A stretch of DNA of 64,000 bases. Origin: Shewanella marisflavi. Its GTDB lineage: Bacteria > Pseudomonadota > Gammaproteobacteria > Enterobacterales > Shewanellaceae. Positions 1 through 9,308 of the stretch are shown piece after piece. The stretch spans positions 682,001 through 746,000 of the forward strand of contig NZ_JAKIKX010000001.1 in NCBI RefSeq assembly GCF_023283925.1. The letters run 5' to 3'. The stretch's first letter is position 1; each line of letters starts with the position of its first letter. The position numbers and the translations under genes were made by a program. The notes under the pieces are model-generated. The model did not search any database, was not told where the DNA came from, and saw only the letters and a program-made list of their open reading frames with translations.

Positions 1-699
1 CCTGTCGACTCGACTGTTAAGCGGCGTCTTGCTGTCGTTCAGATGCATCGCTTTAAGATAGCGGTTACCCACTATGGCGTCGAACTGCTTGAAGCTCTCT
101 TCGCAGGCGGCTTGGGTGGTTAGATCATAGCCTGCGGCAAACATGTGGCAGGTGTTGATACAAACGCCCACACGGGATTTATCTTCGACCTTATCGATGA
201 TCTGCGCCAATTGCTCAAAGCTATGGCCCAGGTTTGACCCTTGACCTGCGGTATTTTCAATGATGGCACTTACGCCTTGGGTTTTGTCCAGTGCCAGGTT
301 TATCGACTCACTGATTCGAGCGAGACAATCATCTATCCCTATCTTGTTGAGATGACTGCCAGGATGAAAGTTAAGCAGCTTAAGCCCCATCTGCTCACAG
401 CGCTGCATCTCATCTAAAAAGGCTTCTCTTGAGCGCTGCAGTTGGGCCTCATCAGGGTGGCCTAAGTTAATCAGGTAACTGTCATGGGGCAGTATGGCTT
501 CGGGTTTGATATTGGCCTGTTGGCAGTTGGTTTTAAAGTCACGGATCTGTTTCTGGCTTAGAGGAGCCGCCTGCCAACGTCTTTGGTTTTTAGTAAACAG
601 AGCAAAGGCGTTGGCCCCGATCTTCTGTGCGTTTAGTGGTGCATTGGCGATACCGCCGGCGGCGCTAACATGGGCACCAACCCAATGGCTTTCTGACAT
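1..699 (-). CDS. nfo: Endonuclease IV (AP endonuclease), 3' part cut by window edge
   Basis: Deoxyribonuclease IV cleaves DNA 5' of abasic sites in base excision repair, using a three-zinc TIM barrel. The minus-strand translation begins [16 protein letters not shown] and runs open to base 1, giving 233 codons of a family that is usually about 280 residues, so roughly the last 50 residues lie outside the window. Visible family motifs are GAHVSAAGG near the N-terminus, [21 protein letters not shown] and [16 protein letters not shown], which carry the metal-binding His, Glu and Asp residues. The gene diverges from the hybrid kinase at 771 across about 70 bases, so the two promoters must be packed into that gap. 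Identification is secure. Confidence 0.95.
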   Translation of the reverse strand, partial: MSESHWVGAHVSAAGGIANAPLNAQKIGANAFALFTKNQRRWQAAPLSQKQIRDFKTNCQQANIKPEAILPHDSYLINLGHPDEAQLQRSREAFLDEMQRCEQMGLKLLNFHPGSHLNKIGIDDCLARISESINLALDKTQGVSAIIENTAGQGSNLGHSFEQLAQIIDKVEDKSRVGVCINTCHMFAAGYDLTTQAACEESFKQFDAIVGNRYLKAMHLNDSKTPLNSRVDR

Positions 700-770
700 G
701 TTTCCCTCATGGATATCGAACAAGTTCATAAATTGTTTAAGATTTTTAAGCGATTTTCCGGGGCTGGACT

Positions 771-2855
771 ATGCTCAATAAATGGGAATTTTCCCCTAAA
801 CCATCAATAGTCATTATCGGAATGGACTCTATCGTGTTTAAGGCTCTCTCACAATCTGAATTTATGGACTTTGGCCCGGCGCTGATTGCTGAGCTGGGAA
901 AGTTACAAGGGCAGTTTATTCGTGGAGACGATGTGCTACTGCCTTTGTGCCGTATCTTAGCCGAAAGTAGCGGCGCTGAGTCTGTGATGATCTTGTCTCG
1001 GCGCTTGCTGGATAGTGACGAGATGCCCGCGGATGTGACCTGTTGGTGTCGCGACTCTATTCGTTATATCACCCTTTGGCGACAGGTAAAGGATTGGCCT
1101 TTTCTTGATGACCATATGGGCGCGCATCAATGGCAGAGCTTTACCGTATGGCCTGTAGAAGGGCTTGACGTCAATATCTTCTTCTACCGGCCAGCGAAGG
1201 GCTGGCTCTCTTTTCTCACCTCTTATCAGCCTTTTATTGCTGACAGTATCAGCGGCATGTTGCAGCAACAGAGTCAGGATTGGTTACAGAGCCGCAATGC
1301 GCAGATCATTAAGTCAATCGATACCCAGATGTATCAATCTATCGTCAGTAATAGTGAAGATATGATAGTGGTGGCGTCGCGCCAGAAAGGCATGGCGCCC
1401 GTTGTTATGTATGCCAATGCGGCGGCCACGGCGATCAGTCATTATCCCCGAAGTCAGCTGATTGGTAAGTCTATCGAGCTTTTCTTCGGTGATGATGAAA
1501 AGGCGCAAGAGCTGCTTGAGGCGATTGAGTTGAGGCGGGAGTTTGCGGGTGAGCTGGAGTGTGCGACAGCGACAGGGGAAAAGGTAATTTTACATACCCA
1601 TCTGATCGCCCTTAACGAACCATTTGAAGATGGCAGTCTGTTTACCTTGGTTGGCCGCGATATTACCCAGCAAAAGCTATTACAAAATACCATGGCACGG
1701 TCCCAAAAGATGCAGGCCATGGGGCAGTTGGTAGGTGGTGTCGCCCATGATTTCAATAATATCTTAGGTGTGCTGAAAGGCAATTTAGAACTAATGGAAT
1801 TAAAGGGCAAGGATGATTCCATTGGCCGTTATTTGGCCACGGCGCTAAAGGCTTGCCAGCGCGGTACGGATCTTACTCGGCGTTTGCTGCAATTTTCCAG
1901 ACAGGAACAGTTTAGCGCCCAGCCTCTGCAGGTGAATGAGGTGATTGAGGGGCTTGAGGAGCTGCTGGGTAAGTCGTTAACCACTCAGGTTGAACTGTGC
2001 GTCAAGATGGCGGATCAAATGCGTGATATCTGCGTCGATCGTGGCGATCTTGAAGATGCGTTGATCAATCTGGTCCTTAATGCCAAGGATGCCATGAATG
2101 GCGAGGGACTAATCACTATAGAGACCGGCGAGCAGTATTTGTCGGGCTATCTGCCTGGAGTGGGAAATACCGTCAGTACAGAAAGTCGGGACTATGTGTG
2201 GGTGTCGGTGATCGACCAGGGCAGCGGTATCGCCCATCACGTGCTGGATAAGATTTTTGAACCCTTTTTTACCACCAAGGATAAGAGTAAGGGCACGGGG
2301 CTTGGCCTTTCTATGGTGTATGGGTTTGTTAAACGCTCTAACGGTTACATGAGCATTATACGAACTGGCCCCGAGGGCACAGAGATCCGTCTCTGGTTTC
2401 CCGCTATTAAGCCTGTGGCTCGCTCGGTTGAGCGAGAGCGCAGCTCGCTGGACTATCCTCAAGTGACGCAGCCTGTCAGGGTATTGATTGTTGATGATGA
2501 GCCAGATCTGCTCGAGGTGCTTTGTGACTATTGTCAGATGATGGGGATGGAGGTGTTGGCCTATACCGATCCCTTGTTAGTAAAAGAGCAATACAAAGAG
2601 GGGATAGACAATATCGATTTAATCATCTCGGATCTGCTGATGCCCGGCGGGATCAACGGTTATGAGCTGGTCACAGACTTAAACAAGCACAAGACCATCC
2701 CTGTGTTGTTGATTTCTGGCTATGTGGGGGAGGTGGGGATCAGCAGCCGGGAAGATTTACCTTTTCAGGTGTTACAAAAACCCTTTGATCTTCGCGCTTT
2801 CGTGAGGGGACTTGAAGGGGTTGGAATTGAGTTCGTTCAAGGAGATTTAAGATGA
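771..2855 (+). CDS. Soluble hybrid sensor histidine kinase (GAF-like/PAS, HisKA, HATPase, receiver)
   Basis: A 694-residue hybrid kinase without an obvious signal peptide or membrane helix, so it probably senses an intracellular cue. Residues about 30-180 look like a divergent GAF-type sensor region and 185-300 a PAS domain. The phospho-acceptor is His326 in GGVAHDFNN. The ATPase domain shows the N box with Asn437 (NLVLNAKDAM), the G1 box DQGSGI (482-487) and the G2 box GTGLGLSMVYG (508-518). A C-terminal receiver (about 569-690) has acidic DDE, acceptor Asp621 and Lys670. Its stop overlaps the start of the next gene, a response regulator, by four bases, so the two are translationally coupled and likely one phosphorelay. 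The signal is not identifiable from sequence. No strong ribosome binding site precedes this start, so it may be slightly off. Confidence 0.85.
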   Translation: MLNKWEFSPKPSIVIIGMDSIVFKALSQSEFMDFGPALIAELGKLQGQFIRGDDVLLPLCRILAESSGAESVMILSRRLLDSDEMPADVTCWCRDSIRYITLWRQVKDWPFLDDHMGAHQWQSFTVWPVEGLDVNIFFYRPAKGWLSFLTSYQPFIADSISGMLQQQSQDWLQSRNAQIIKSIDTQMYQSIVSNSEDMIVVASRQKGMAPVVMYANAAATAISHYPRSQLIGKSIELFFGDDEKAQELLEAIELRREFAGELECATATGEKVILHTHLIALNEPFEDGSLFTLVGRDITQQKLLQNTMARSQKMQAMGQLVGGVAHDFNNILGVLKGNLELMELKGKDDSIGRYLATALKACQRGTDLTRRLLQFSRQEQFSAQPLQVNEVIEGLEELLGKSLTTQVELCVKMADQMRDICVDRGDLEDALINLVLNAKDAMNGEGLITIETGEQYLSGYLPGVGNTVSTESRDYVWVSVIDQGSGIAHHVLDKIFEPFFTTKDKSKGTGLGLSMVYGFVKRSNGYMSIIRTGPEGTEIRLWFPAIKPVARSVERERSSLDYPQVTQPVRVLIVDDEPDLLEVLCDYCQMMGMEVLAYTDPLLVKEQYKEGIDNIDLIISDLLMPGGINGYELVTDLNKHKTIPVLLISGYVGEVGISSREDLPFQVLQKPFDLRAFVRGLEGVGIEFVQGDLR

Positions 2856-3949
2856 CCAACATGGAGATCTGGGTAGTCGATGATGACAGGGATTACTGTG
2901 AGTTAATCGTCGAAATGTTGCAGGATGACTTCAAGGTGCGGCCTTTTTATGGTGCTGGCGAGTTTCGCGCCGCGCTGCAAGCGCAAACACCCGATATGCT
3001 CTTGATGGACATTAATCTGCCCGACACCGATGGTATTACCCTTTGCAGCGAATTGCTGGCGTCTAACCAGGATGTGGCAGTGTTGTTTGTTTCTGGGATG
3101 AATACGCTGGAAGAGCGCTTAAAGGCCTATGAAGTTAATGCGGTTGATTTTATCGCTAAGCCTTTTGAGCTTAAAGAGTTACTTGCCAAGGTACATAGCG
3201 TCGCGAATTATCAACTTAAACAGCGAGAGTTGATCAAGGCGGAATCTGTTTCTCGTAATATGGCGTTTCAGTCTATGACTGAGTCATCTCAGTATGGCAG
3301 CGTGCTGCAGTTTTTCCGCCAATGTTTTCTGTGTAACGACCACCAGTCATTGGCTGATGCCTTTTTTGATCTGATGGCGCAGCTAAATCTCAATACCTGC
3401 TTGGAGATCCGCGGCGAATGTGTCGAGTATTTTGCGCCTAAACATGCCGCTATTAGTCCAATTGAATCAAATATTCTTGAGCTGCTGGATAAGCATGGCC
3501 GCTTGTTTGATTTTGGTTGTCGCACTATATGTAACGATAAACATGTCTCTTTTTTGATTAAAAACATGCCGATTAAAGATGAAGTCATGTACGGCCGGTT
3601 ACGTGACATCATCGCGGTCGTGGTCGAAGGCCTTGAGGCAAGAGTCTTAGATATCAATCGGCAGCAGACCTTGAAAAAGGTATTTGTCGATATCGAATCC
3701 CTGATTGCGGATATCAATGCGGCGACCTTGGAGCATGATGAGCGATTTAGTTCGGCGCTTATCAACATGAATACCGAGATCCGGGGTAGCTTTCATGTGT
3801 TGGATATGACCATAGAGCAGGAAGATTACTTTACGGGCTTGATTGAGCGTAATTTAAAAGAGGTGAATTCGGCCAGTGTCGCCTTTACACGCCTGCAGTC
3901 TTCTCTGGCGAAGGTGATGGATGTTTTAGGAGCAAGTGTTCCTAAGTGA
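2852..3949 (+). CDS. Response regulator with novel C-terminal region
   Basis: A 365-residue protein whose first 120 residues form a receiver domain: acidic pair Asp10/Asp11, phospho-acceptor Asp53 (LLMDINLPDTDG), Ser81 in VLFVSG and Lys103 in AKPFE. The remaining 240 residues show no DNA-binding, GGDEF, EAL, HD or methylesterase motif that I recognise. This part looks mostly helical and contains three cysteines around residues 181-189 and 245-255. The output is therefore unknown; protein-protein output is the simplest inference. It overlaps the hybrid kinase upstream (ATGA) and is followed about 120 bases later by a hemerythrin-like gene, suggesting a shared redox, oxygen or nitric-oxide theme, which is inference only. 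Confidence 0.8.
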   Translation: MTNMEIWVVDDDRDYCELIVEMLQDDFKVRPFYGAGEFRAALQAQTPDMLLMDINLPDTDGITLCSELLASNQDVAVLFVSGMNTLEERLKAYEVNAVDFIAKPFELKELLAKVHSVANYQLKQRELIKAESVSRNMAFQSMTESSQYGSVLQFFRQCFLCNDHQSLADAFFDLMAQLNLNTCLEIRGECVEYFAPKHAAISPIESNILELLDKHGRLFDFGCRTICNDKHVSFLIKNMPIKDEVMYGRLRDIIAVVVEGLEARVLDINRQQTLKKVFVDIESLIADINAATLEHDERFSSALINMNTEIRGSFHVLDMTIEQEDYFTGLIERNLKEVNSASVAFTRLQSSLAKVMDVLGASVPK

Positions 3950-3982
3950 CTATTTTATGTTCACTTTACTTGATCTGAGTCA

Positions 3983-3995
3983 CGTCATCATGACG
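3983..3995. repeat. Perfect inverted repeat CGTCAT-C-ATGACG
   Basis: Six-base arms around a single central base in the 122-base gap between the response regulator and the hemerythrin-like gene. It could be an operator for the hemerythrin gene; it lies about 75 bases before that start. Short palindromes of this size arise by chance, so support is weak. Confidence 0.3.
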
Positions 3996-4071
3996 GCTTA
4001 CATATTAGTGTGAGTAAAAGTTCAACAATTTACTATAGTAACTAAAGGCGCCAAGAAGGTTGGAGGTGACG

Positions 4072-4614
4072 ATGTTAGCGAGACTTCATAATGACCATAA
4101 ACATATCGCGATACTGTTAAATGTTCTTAAAAATAAGCAGCAAAGGCTGCAAAATGGCGAAGCCGTCAACTTTAACCTGATCAGAGATATCGTCGAGTAC
4201 ATGCAGAGCTATGCCGAACATAGTCATCATCCGCTCGAAGATTTAATCAATGAGTTTTATATCAAGACTCACCCCGGTGAGGAGTTGGAGAAGCAGTTAG
4301 GTGAAGAACATCATCAATTGATTGATAATTCTTCAAGCTTGATGTCCAGCCTGAATTTAGTATTAAGTGATGTACCTGTTCAGAATGAGATTTTGAGCCA
4401 GGCCTTAAAAGATTATGTGGAAGCGCAACGAAAACACATGATGTATGAAGAAGCTAAATTGTTTCCCATTTGGGAAGCTGGGATGACGCCGGCGCAATGG
4501 GAAGAGGTGGCCGATATGTGCCAGGAGAAATTAATTAGTGATCCCCTGTTTAGTGACGACGACAACTTACTCTTCGAGGAACTAAAAGAGTATCTTGCTA
4601 GAGCAGAAGATTAG
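4072..4614 (+). CDS. Hemerythrin HHE-domain protein
   Basis: A 180-residue cytoplasmic protein of the hemerythrin HHE cation-binding family, which binds a di-iron centre and O2 or NO. Likely iron ligands are in the LARLHNDHKH segment near the start, the SYAEHSHHPLEDL helix (about 45-57), EEHHQLID (about 84-91) and KHMMYEEAKLFP (about 123-134). I chose ATG 4072 because GGAGG sits five bases upstream; a TTG at 4060 is in frame but would overlap that ribosome binding site. It follows a kinase/regulator pair and ends at a strong terminator. A role in oxygen or nitric oxide sensing or in iron-sulfur repair is possible but not shown. Confidence 0.85.
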   Translation: MLARLHNDHKHIAILLNVLKNKQQRLQNGEAVNFNLIRDIVEYMQSYAEHSHHPLEDLINEFYIKTHPGEELEKQLGEEHHQLIDNSSSLMSSLNLVLSDVPVQNEILSQALKDYVEAQRKHMMYEEAKLFPIWEAGMTPAQWEEVADMCQEKLISDPLFSDDDNLLFEELKEYLARAED

Positions 4615-4631
4615 ATGAAAAACAGACATAA

Positions 4632-4655
4632 AAATAGCGCCAGTGGCGCTATTTT
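4632..4655. terminator. Bidirectional rho-independent terminator
   Basis: Stem AAATAGCGCC / GGCGCTATTT with a three-base loop and T runs on both strands. It lies between the convergent hemerythrin-like and DUF3545 genes and can serve both. Confidence 0.85.
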
Positions 4656-4664
4656 TTCATCTCT

Positions 4665-4856
4665 TTACATCAGAAGGTTATCTAAGTCGTATTCGAAACT
4701 ACTATCGATATCCTGAAGCTCTTTAATCAAACGTTGTTTCTCTTTGATAGCTTCTATTTCACGCCATTTTCGCTTCTTATTGGAGCTTCGCGAACGACTG
4801 TTTGGTCTTTCAATGACGGTATCATCTAGCGCACTACCATAATCTAAACGATTCAT
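4665..4856 (-). CDS. DUF3545 family small protein
   Basis: A 63-residue highly charged protein with a basic centre (SRSRSSNKKRKWREIEAIKEK) and an acidic tail ending DLDNLLM. It matches my recollection of the DUF3545 family, found in Shewanella, Vibrio and relatives, with no known function. AGGAGG lies seven bases before the start codon, so translation is well supported. No signal peptide or membrane segment. The gene is monocistronic, between the terminator at 4632-4655 and the tal-pgi terminator at 5039-5069. The basic patch could bind nucleic acid, but this is only inference. Confidence 0.8.
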   Translation of the reverse strand: MNRLDYGSALDDTVIERPNSRSRSSNKKRKWREIEAIKEKQRLIKELQDIDSSFEYDLDNLLM

Positions 4857-5038
4857 GGCAACCTCCTGTTGTTGTATTTTTTCTCAACAATTAAATATCA
4901 CACTTCCAATTTATGGTGCAAGAGAAATGTTTCAGCAATGTTAACTTTGGGTGAATTGTTTATGGCGTCATCACGGTCTCTCTGTTTGTGGTTGACGTAC
5001 AAAATAGGAAGAGGTGTGGTGATATTTGCTGCAGAGAA

Positions 5039-5069
5039 TAAAAAAGCCAGTGAAAACTGGCTTTTTTAT
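5039..5069 (-). terminator. Terminator of the tal-pgi operon
   Basis: Stem AAAAGCCAGT / ACTGGCTTTT just after the pgi stop on the minus strand, with a T run following in that orientation. Confidence 0.85.
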
Positions 5070-5078
5070 CGAGACGAG

Positions 5079-6716
5079 TTAGATGGTGCTTCGTCTATAG
5101 AGGTTGATGAGGGCATTGCTCGAGGCATCTAAAGCTGTTGCCTCTTGCTGACTCTGAAGTCTTGCTAACACATCATTGCCCAGGGTCTTGCCAAGCTCGA
5201 CGCCCCACTGATCGAAAGAGTTGATATCCCATAGCGCACCTTGAACAAAAGTTCTGTGCTCGTATAGGGCAATTAAGGCACCGAGTGTCTCAGGCGTTAA
5301 TTTATTCATCAATAGGGTGTTGCTTGGTTTATTGCCTTCCATCACCTTATGTTTGGCGATTAGCGCTTTTTCATCCTGGCTTAGCGAGCTGCCTTCAAGT
5401 TCGGCAAGTGCCTCGTCGAAGGTTCTGCCTTGCATCAGTGCCTGAGTCTGTCCAATACAGTTGGACGCTAGCTGGACGTGATGCTCCCCAAGAGGGTTGT
5501 GGCTTTGCAAGGGTAAAATGAAATCCGCTGGGATAAGCGCAGTGCCTTGATGCAATAACTGATGGTAGGCATGTTGGCCGTTAGTGCCTTCGCCGCCCCA
5601 GATAACTGGACCTGTGGAGTGATCAACCTTATCACCGTTAAGGGTGACAGATTTACCATTACTCTCCATATCGAGCTGTTGGAAGTAAGCTGGTAGGCCT
5701 CTGAGGTAATGATCATAGGTCAATACCACGTGAGACTGTGCCTGGTAAAAGTTGCCATACAGCAATGAAAATAGCCCCATGATCACCGGCATATTGCTTT
5801 CCAGAGGAGCCTCAACAAAGTGCTTGTCCATGGCCTTAGCCCCAGCAAGCAACTCGTAGAAATTATCCATACCAATCAGCAGAGCGATAGGAAGACCAAT
5901 AGCCGACCAGAGCGAGTAGCGTCCGCCTACCCAGTCCCACATAGGGAAGATATTGTCCGCATCCATGCCAAATTCTGTGGCTTTGGCGACATTGGAGGTC
6001 ACAGCGACGAAATGCTTGGCGATATCGGCCTGAGCGCCGCCGTTTTCCAAGAACCAAGCTTTGGCGCTCAGTGTGTTGGTCAGCGTTTCTTGCGTGCCGA
6101 AAGACTTAGACGACATCACGAATAGGGTGGTTTCAGGATCGACCAGACGTAGTTTCTCACACAGAGAGGTCGCATCGACGTTGGCCACAAAGTGGCATTT
6201 TAACGCAGGGTTCCAGTAAGGTCTTAGGGCCTGGGTAACGATTTTGGGGCCCAAGAAAGAGCCGCCAATGCCGATGCTGACGATATCTGTGATCGCCTTA
6301 CCCGTGTAACCTTTCCATTTACCTGAGGTTACTGCTTGGACAAATTTGGCCATCTTGGCCTGAGTCTGTTTGACTTCTGGCACGATATTGACGCCGTCGA
6401 CCAGAATAACTTCGTCGGCGTTAGCTCTAAGCGCTGTGTGCAGCACGGCGCGCTTTTCGGTGTTGTTAATGATCTCGCCATTGAACATGGCGCGAATTTT
6501 TTCGCTAAGGCCTGCAGTCTTGGCAAGATCAAACAGCAGGTTCAAGGTCTGTTCGTCGGCCCTGTTTTTAGAATAATCCAGCAGTAAGCCGCAAGCTGAC
6601 AAGGACATCTTGTCGAAGCGTTTGGGATCGGCATTAAATAGCGCGCGCATATGGGGCAGCTGTTTAGTCTGAGCCTCGAGCTGAGCCCAGGCTGCTTGCT
6701 GAGTAAGCTTAGTCAT
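5079..6716 (-). CDS. pgi: Glucose-6-phosphate isomerase
   Basis: Interconverts glucose-6-phosphate and fructose-6-phosphate in the cytoplasm. At 545 residues it matches the usual bacterial length of about 549. Visible family signatures are [12 protein letters not shown] (phosphate binding), [12 protein letters not shown], the stretch [20 protein letters not shown] and the catalytic-lysine region near the C-terminus. It lies 14 bases downstream of tal on the same strand, so tal-pgi is one transcript ending at the terminator after pgi. Together they link the non-oxidative pentose phosphate branch with gluconeogenic hexose formation, fitting Shewanella, which relies on Entner-Doudoroff and gluconeogenic flux rather than classical glycolysis. 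Confidence 0.97.
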   Translation of the reverse strand: MTKLTQQAAWAQLEAQTKQLPHMRALFNADPKRFDKMSLSACGLLLDYSKNRADEQTLNLLFDLAKTAGLSEKIRAMFNGEIINNTEKRAVLHTALRANADEVILVDGVNIVPEVKQTQAKMAKFVQAVTSGKWKGYTGKAITDIVSIGIGGSFLGPKIVTQALRPYWNPALKCHFVANVDATSLCEKLRLVDPETTLFVMSSKSFGTQETLTNTLSAKAWFLENGGAQADIAKHFVAVTSNVAKATEFGMDADNIFPMWDWVGGRYSLWSAIGLPIALLIGMDNFYELLAGAKAMDKHFVEAPLESNMPVIMGLFSLLYGNFYQAQSHVVLTYDHYLRGLPAYFQQLDMESNGKSVTLNGDKVDHSTGPVIWGGEGTNGQHAYHQLLHQGTALIPADFILPLQSHNPLGEHHVQLASNCIGQTQALMQGRTFDEALAELEGSSLSQDEKALIAKHKVMEGNKPSNTLLMNKLTPETLGALIALYEHRTFVQGALWDINSFDQWGVELGKTLGNDVLARLQSQQEATALDASSNALINLYRRSTI

Positions 6717-6730
6717 AACGTAATTACCTT

Positions 6731-7687
6731 TTAAGCTTCCAGTTCTGCTTTTAACATCTCTTCAAGTTTGCCTTGGTCGACGGCAAAGTTGCGGATACCT
6801 TCGGCAAGTTTCTCTACGGCCATTGGGTCTTGGTTAAACTCCCAGCGGAACTCGGCTTCGGTTAGCGGAGCACCAGGTGCTTGGATATCTGTGGTCGGTT
6901 TCAGTTTTTGCACCACTTGGGTGTTGCTGTTGGCCATCTCTTCCAGTAGCGCTGGGCCTATGGTGAGGCGATCACAACCAGCCAGTTCGATGATCTCACC
7001 CGTATTACGGAAGCTAGCACCCATGACGACAGTTTTGTAATCGTGGCGCTTATAGTAGTTGTAGATGTTGGTGACAGAGACAACGCCTGGATCTTCTTCT
7101 GCGCAGTACTCTTTACCTGTGTCTTTTTTGTACCAATCCAGGATGCGACCCACAAAAGGTGAGATAAGGTAAACGCCCGCTTCGGCACAGGCTCTGGCCT
7201 GAGCGAAACAGAAAAGCAGTGTTAGGTTGCAGTTAATACCTTCTTTTTCTAGTTCTTTTGCGGCGCAAATACCTTCCCAGGTTGAAGCAAGTTTGATCAA
7301 GATGCGCGACTTGTCGATACCGGCTTCTTCATAAAGTTTGATCAGCTTGTGAGCCTTTTCAATGGAGCCGGCTTTATCGAAAGAGAGTCTGGCGTCGACT
7401 TCAGTGGAGATGCGGCCAGGAACAATTTTCAGGATCTCTAAGCCAATGTTGACCGCGAGTTTGTCACCTGCGTCTTCGACTTGTTGCGCCAGATCGTCGC
7501 TCTGGGTCTTGGCCCATTCTATAGCGTTAGTGATCAGGTGTTTATATTCTGGTATTTGAGCTGCTTTTAAGATGAGAGAGGGGTTGGTGGTAGCGTCTTG
7601 CGGTTGATAACGCTTGATGGCTTCGATATCCCCGGTATCGGCGACTATGGTAGTGATCGATTTGAATTGCTCTAGTGTATTAGCCAT
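6731..7687 (-). CDS. tal: Transaldolase
   Basis: Transfers a dihydroxyacetone unit between sugar phosphates in the non-oxidative pentose phosphate pathway. The 318-residue protein has the Schiff-base lysine Lys132 in [13 protein letters not shown] and the TNPSLILKA motif near residue 34, both diagnostic for the TalA/TalB type; length equals the E. coli enzyme. AAGGAT about eight bases upstream supports the start. It is first in the tal-pgi operon. The 7688-7895 gap upstream should hold the promoter; I see no clear operator in it. Confidence 0.97.
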   Translation of the reverse strand: MANTLEQFKSITTIVADTGDIEAIKRYQPQDATTNPSLILKAAQIPEYKHLITNAIEWAKTQSDDLAQQVEDAGDKLAVNIGLEILKIVPGRISTEVDARLSFDKAGSIEKAHKLIKLYEEAGIDKSRILIKLASTWEGICAAKELEKEGINCNLTLLFCFAQARACAEAGVYLISPFVGRILDWYKKDTGKEYCAEEDPGVVSVTNIYNYYKRHDYKTVVMGASFRNTGEIIELAGCDRLTIGPALLEEMANSNTQVVQKLKPTTDIQAPGAPLTEAEFRWEFNQDPMAVEKLAEGIRNFAVDQGKLEEMLKAELEA

Positions 7688-7895
7688 GAAAATTACATCC
7701 TTCTTAAGAAGCAGCTTAAGTGTGTGGTTTGCTAACGGCTATTAGACGCGATTTTGCCGATATTTCCAACCGTGAATGAAAAAAAATTACAGAAAAGTTG
7801 CTAAATATCAGTAAAAGGCATTCTAACCGTAGCCATTTAGTGAGGCTGACGTTTTCCCTAAACGGATTTAGAGTATAACCATTAAATTATGACAG

Positions 7896-7927
7896 GAAAA
7901 AAAATCGCTGCCTAAGCAGCGATTTTA
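7896..7927 (-). terminator. Terminator of the OmpA-family gene
   Basis: Stem AAAATCGCTGC / GCAGCGATTTT with a long T run on the minus strand, about 30 bases past the porin stop codon. Confidence 0.85.
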
Positions 7928-7958
7928 GTGAAGAAGATCTCAGTGAATCCTTATCGAT

Positions 7959-9062
7959 TTACTTTAATACCGCTTCTTTTTGTACGCCTGTTACGTGTGC
8001 TTCGATGCGGCGGTTAGCCTTGTTTGCTTCAGGGCTATTACCTTCGATTAGCGGCTCAGTGATACCATAACCCTTAGCACTTACGCGCTGCTGGTTAATA
8101 CCATATTTGCTAACTAATAGCTCGGCAACGGCGTTGGCACGACGCTCAGACAGCTCCATGTTGTAATCTGGATTACCTACGTTAGAGGCGTGGCCAGCAA
8201 TTACCACGGTTGAGCGTGGGTGCGTGTTCATGTAGTTAGCCAGTTTTTCGATTTGATCATAAGATGCCGAGTTTACAACGGCTGAATTATTGGCAAAACG
8301 AATGGTGCCCAGTTCATGCTTTTCAGTGACTTCGCGATAGATGGTGCAACCATTGGCGTCAACCTTGTGGTTGCTTGGGGTGTCTGCACACTGGTCTTTA
8401 TCGTCAGTGACTCCATCATTGTCTGAATCTTTTGGTGCGACAACGACAGGGGCTACTGCAGCGGCAGGCGCTGTACGACCAAAGCGGTAGCTGAGTTCAA
8501 GACCCCAGTAATTACTCTCCATTTCGAGTGTGTTCCACTCGTTTTCATCGAGATTTTCATAACGACGATACTTGGCTTGCAACTTGAGGTTCTCTGTGAA
8601 GTTGTAGCCGATACCAGCGCCAAAGTATGGCGCTACACCGCTATCGCTGTAGTACTCGCTTCCCCACTGTTTGTTGTTTGAAAGCAGGTAGTTCATTGCC
8701 CCCGCTTCAAAAGACATGCTCCAGTGGTTGGCAAATGGCCAGAAACCGACAAGGCCTAGTGTCATTCCTCGTGCACCAGCGTCGTTAAGTTTGTTGGCAT
8801 AGTCGACCCATTCGGCGCGGCCCAGGTCGCGATAACCTAGTTCAATACCGAAGTAGTCGTTAAACAGATAACCACCAAATACATCCCAAGCATAAGGATC
8901 ATCTTCACCACACTCTTTCATGGTTTTCTGATCGCAGTTAGGTTCGTAGTTGTTTACGCCTAAACCACCACCGACGTACCAAGGAGTAAGTTCTTGTGCT
9001 GCATTAGCTGCAAATGGGAGCATTGATGTAAGCAGAATAGCTTTCAATGTATTGTTCATCAT
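7959..9062 (-). CDS. OmpA-family outer membrane protein
   Basis: A 367-residue outer membrane protein. Signal peptide MMNNTLKAILLTSMLPFAANA is followed by a roughly 190-residue beta-barrel starting LTPWYVGGGLG. Next comes an acidic thrombospondin-type-3-like calcium motif (DSDNDGVTDDKDQC) and a C-terminal OmpA peptidoglycan-binding domain (VVIAGHASNVGN, LSERRANAV, NRRIEAHV). I chose the ATG at 9062 because AAGGA lies about eight bases upstream and it begins the signal peptide; reading further upstream adds a non-signal-like extension. It probably tethers the outer membrane to the cell wall. The exact subfamily name is uncertain. Confidence 0.9.
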   Translation of the reverse strand: MMNNTLKAILLTSMLPFAANAAQELTPWYVGGGLGVNNYEPNCDQKTMKECGEDDPYAWDVFGGYLFNDYFGIELGYRDLGRAEWVDYANKLNDAGARGMTLGLVGFWPFANHWSMSFEAGAMNYLLSNNKQWGSEYYSDSGVAPYFGAGIGYNFTENLKLQAKYRRYENLDENEWNTLEMESNYWGLELSYRFGRTAPAAAVAPVVVAPKDSDNDGVTDDKDQCADTPSNHKVDANGCTIYREVTEKHELGTIRFANNSAVVNSASYDQIEKLANYMNTHPRSTVVIAGHASNVGNPDYNMELSERRANAVAELLVSKYGINQQRVSAKGYGITEPLIEGNSPEANKANRRIEAHVTGVQKEAVLK

Positions 9063-9240
9063 TTTCCAATTCCTTTGTTTTTTATCGTCCCCCATGCTGT
9101 TTCTACCCTGTAAAAACATGCCAGCACTTTGTGGGGGGATTCCTTTGGTATTATCGCTAGCCTTTTTATTATCTTACGGGGATATAGAAATTGCCATGTA
9201 TAACAGGTAATTTTTTTATGATTAGTGGTTATATGGTAAT

Positions 9241-9275
9241 AAAAAAGGCGTTTCCTCTGGGAAGCGCCTTTTTTC
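9241..9275 (-). terminator. Terminator of the phosphoketolase gene
   Basis: Stem AAAAAAGGCG ... CGCCTTTTTT, about 35 bases beyond the phosphoketolase stop codon on the minus strand. Confidence 0.85.
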
Positions 9276-9308
9276 TAGTCGAATGATTAATGTGGCGTTA
9301 ATCTAGTC

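Noticed and set aside
3289..3768. A 159-codon minus-strand frame inside the response regulator gene
   Set aside because: Fully overlaps the C-terminal part of a gene coupled to its kinase; no ribosome binding site; Ser- and Lys-rich composition of a shadow frame.
4869..5132. An 87-codon plus-strand frame in the DUF3545/pgi gap
   Set aside because: It runs across the tal-pgi terminator and into the end of pgi, has no ribosome binding site and low-complexity sequence.
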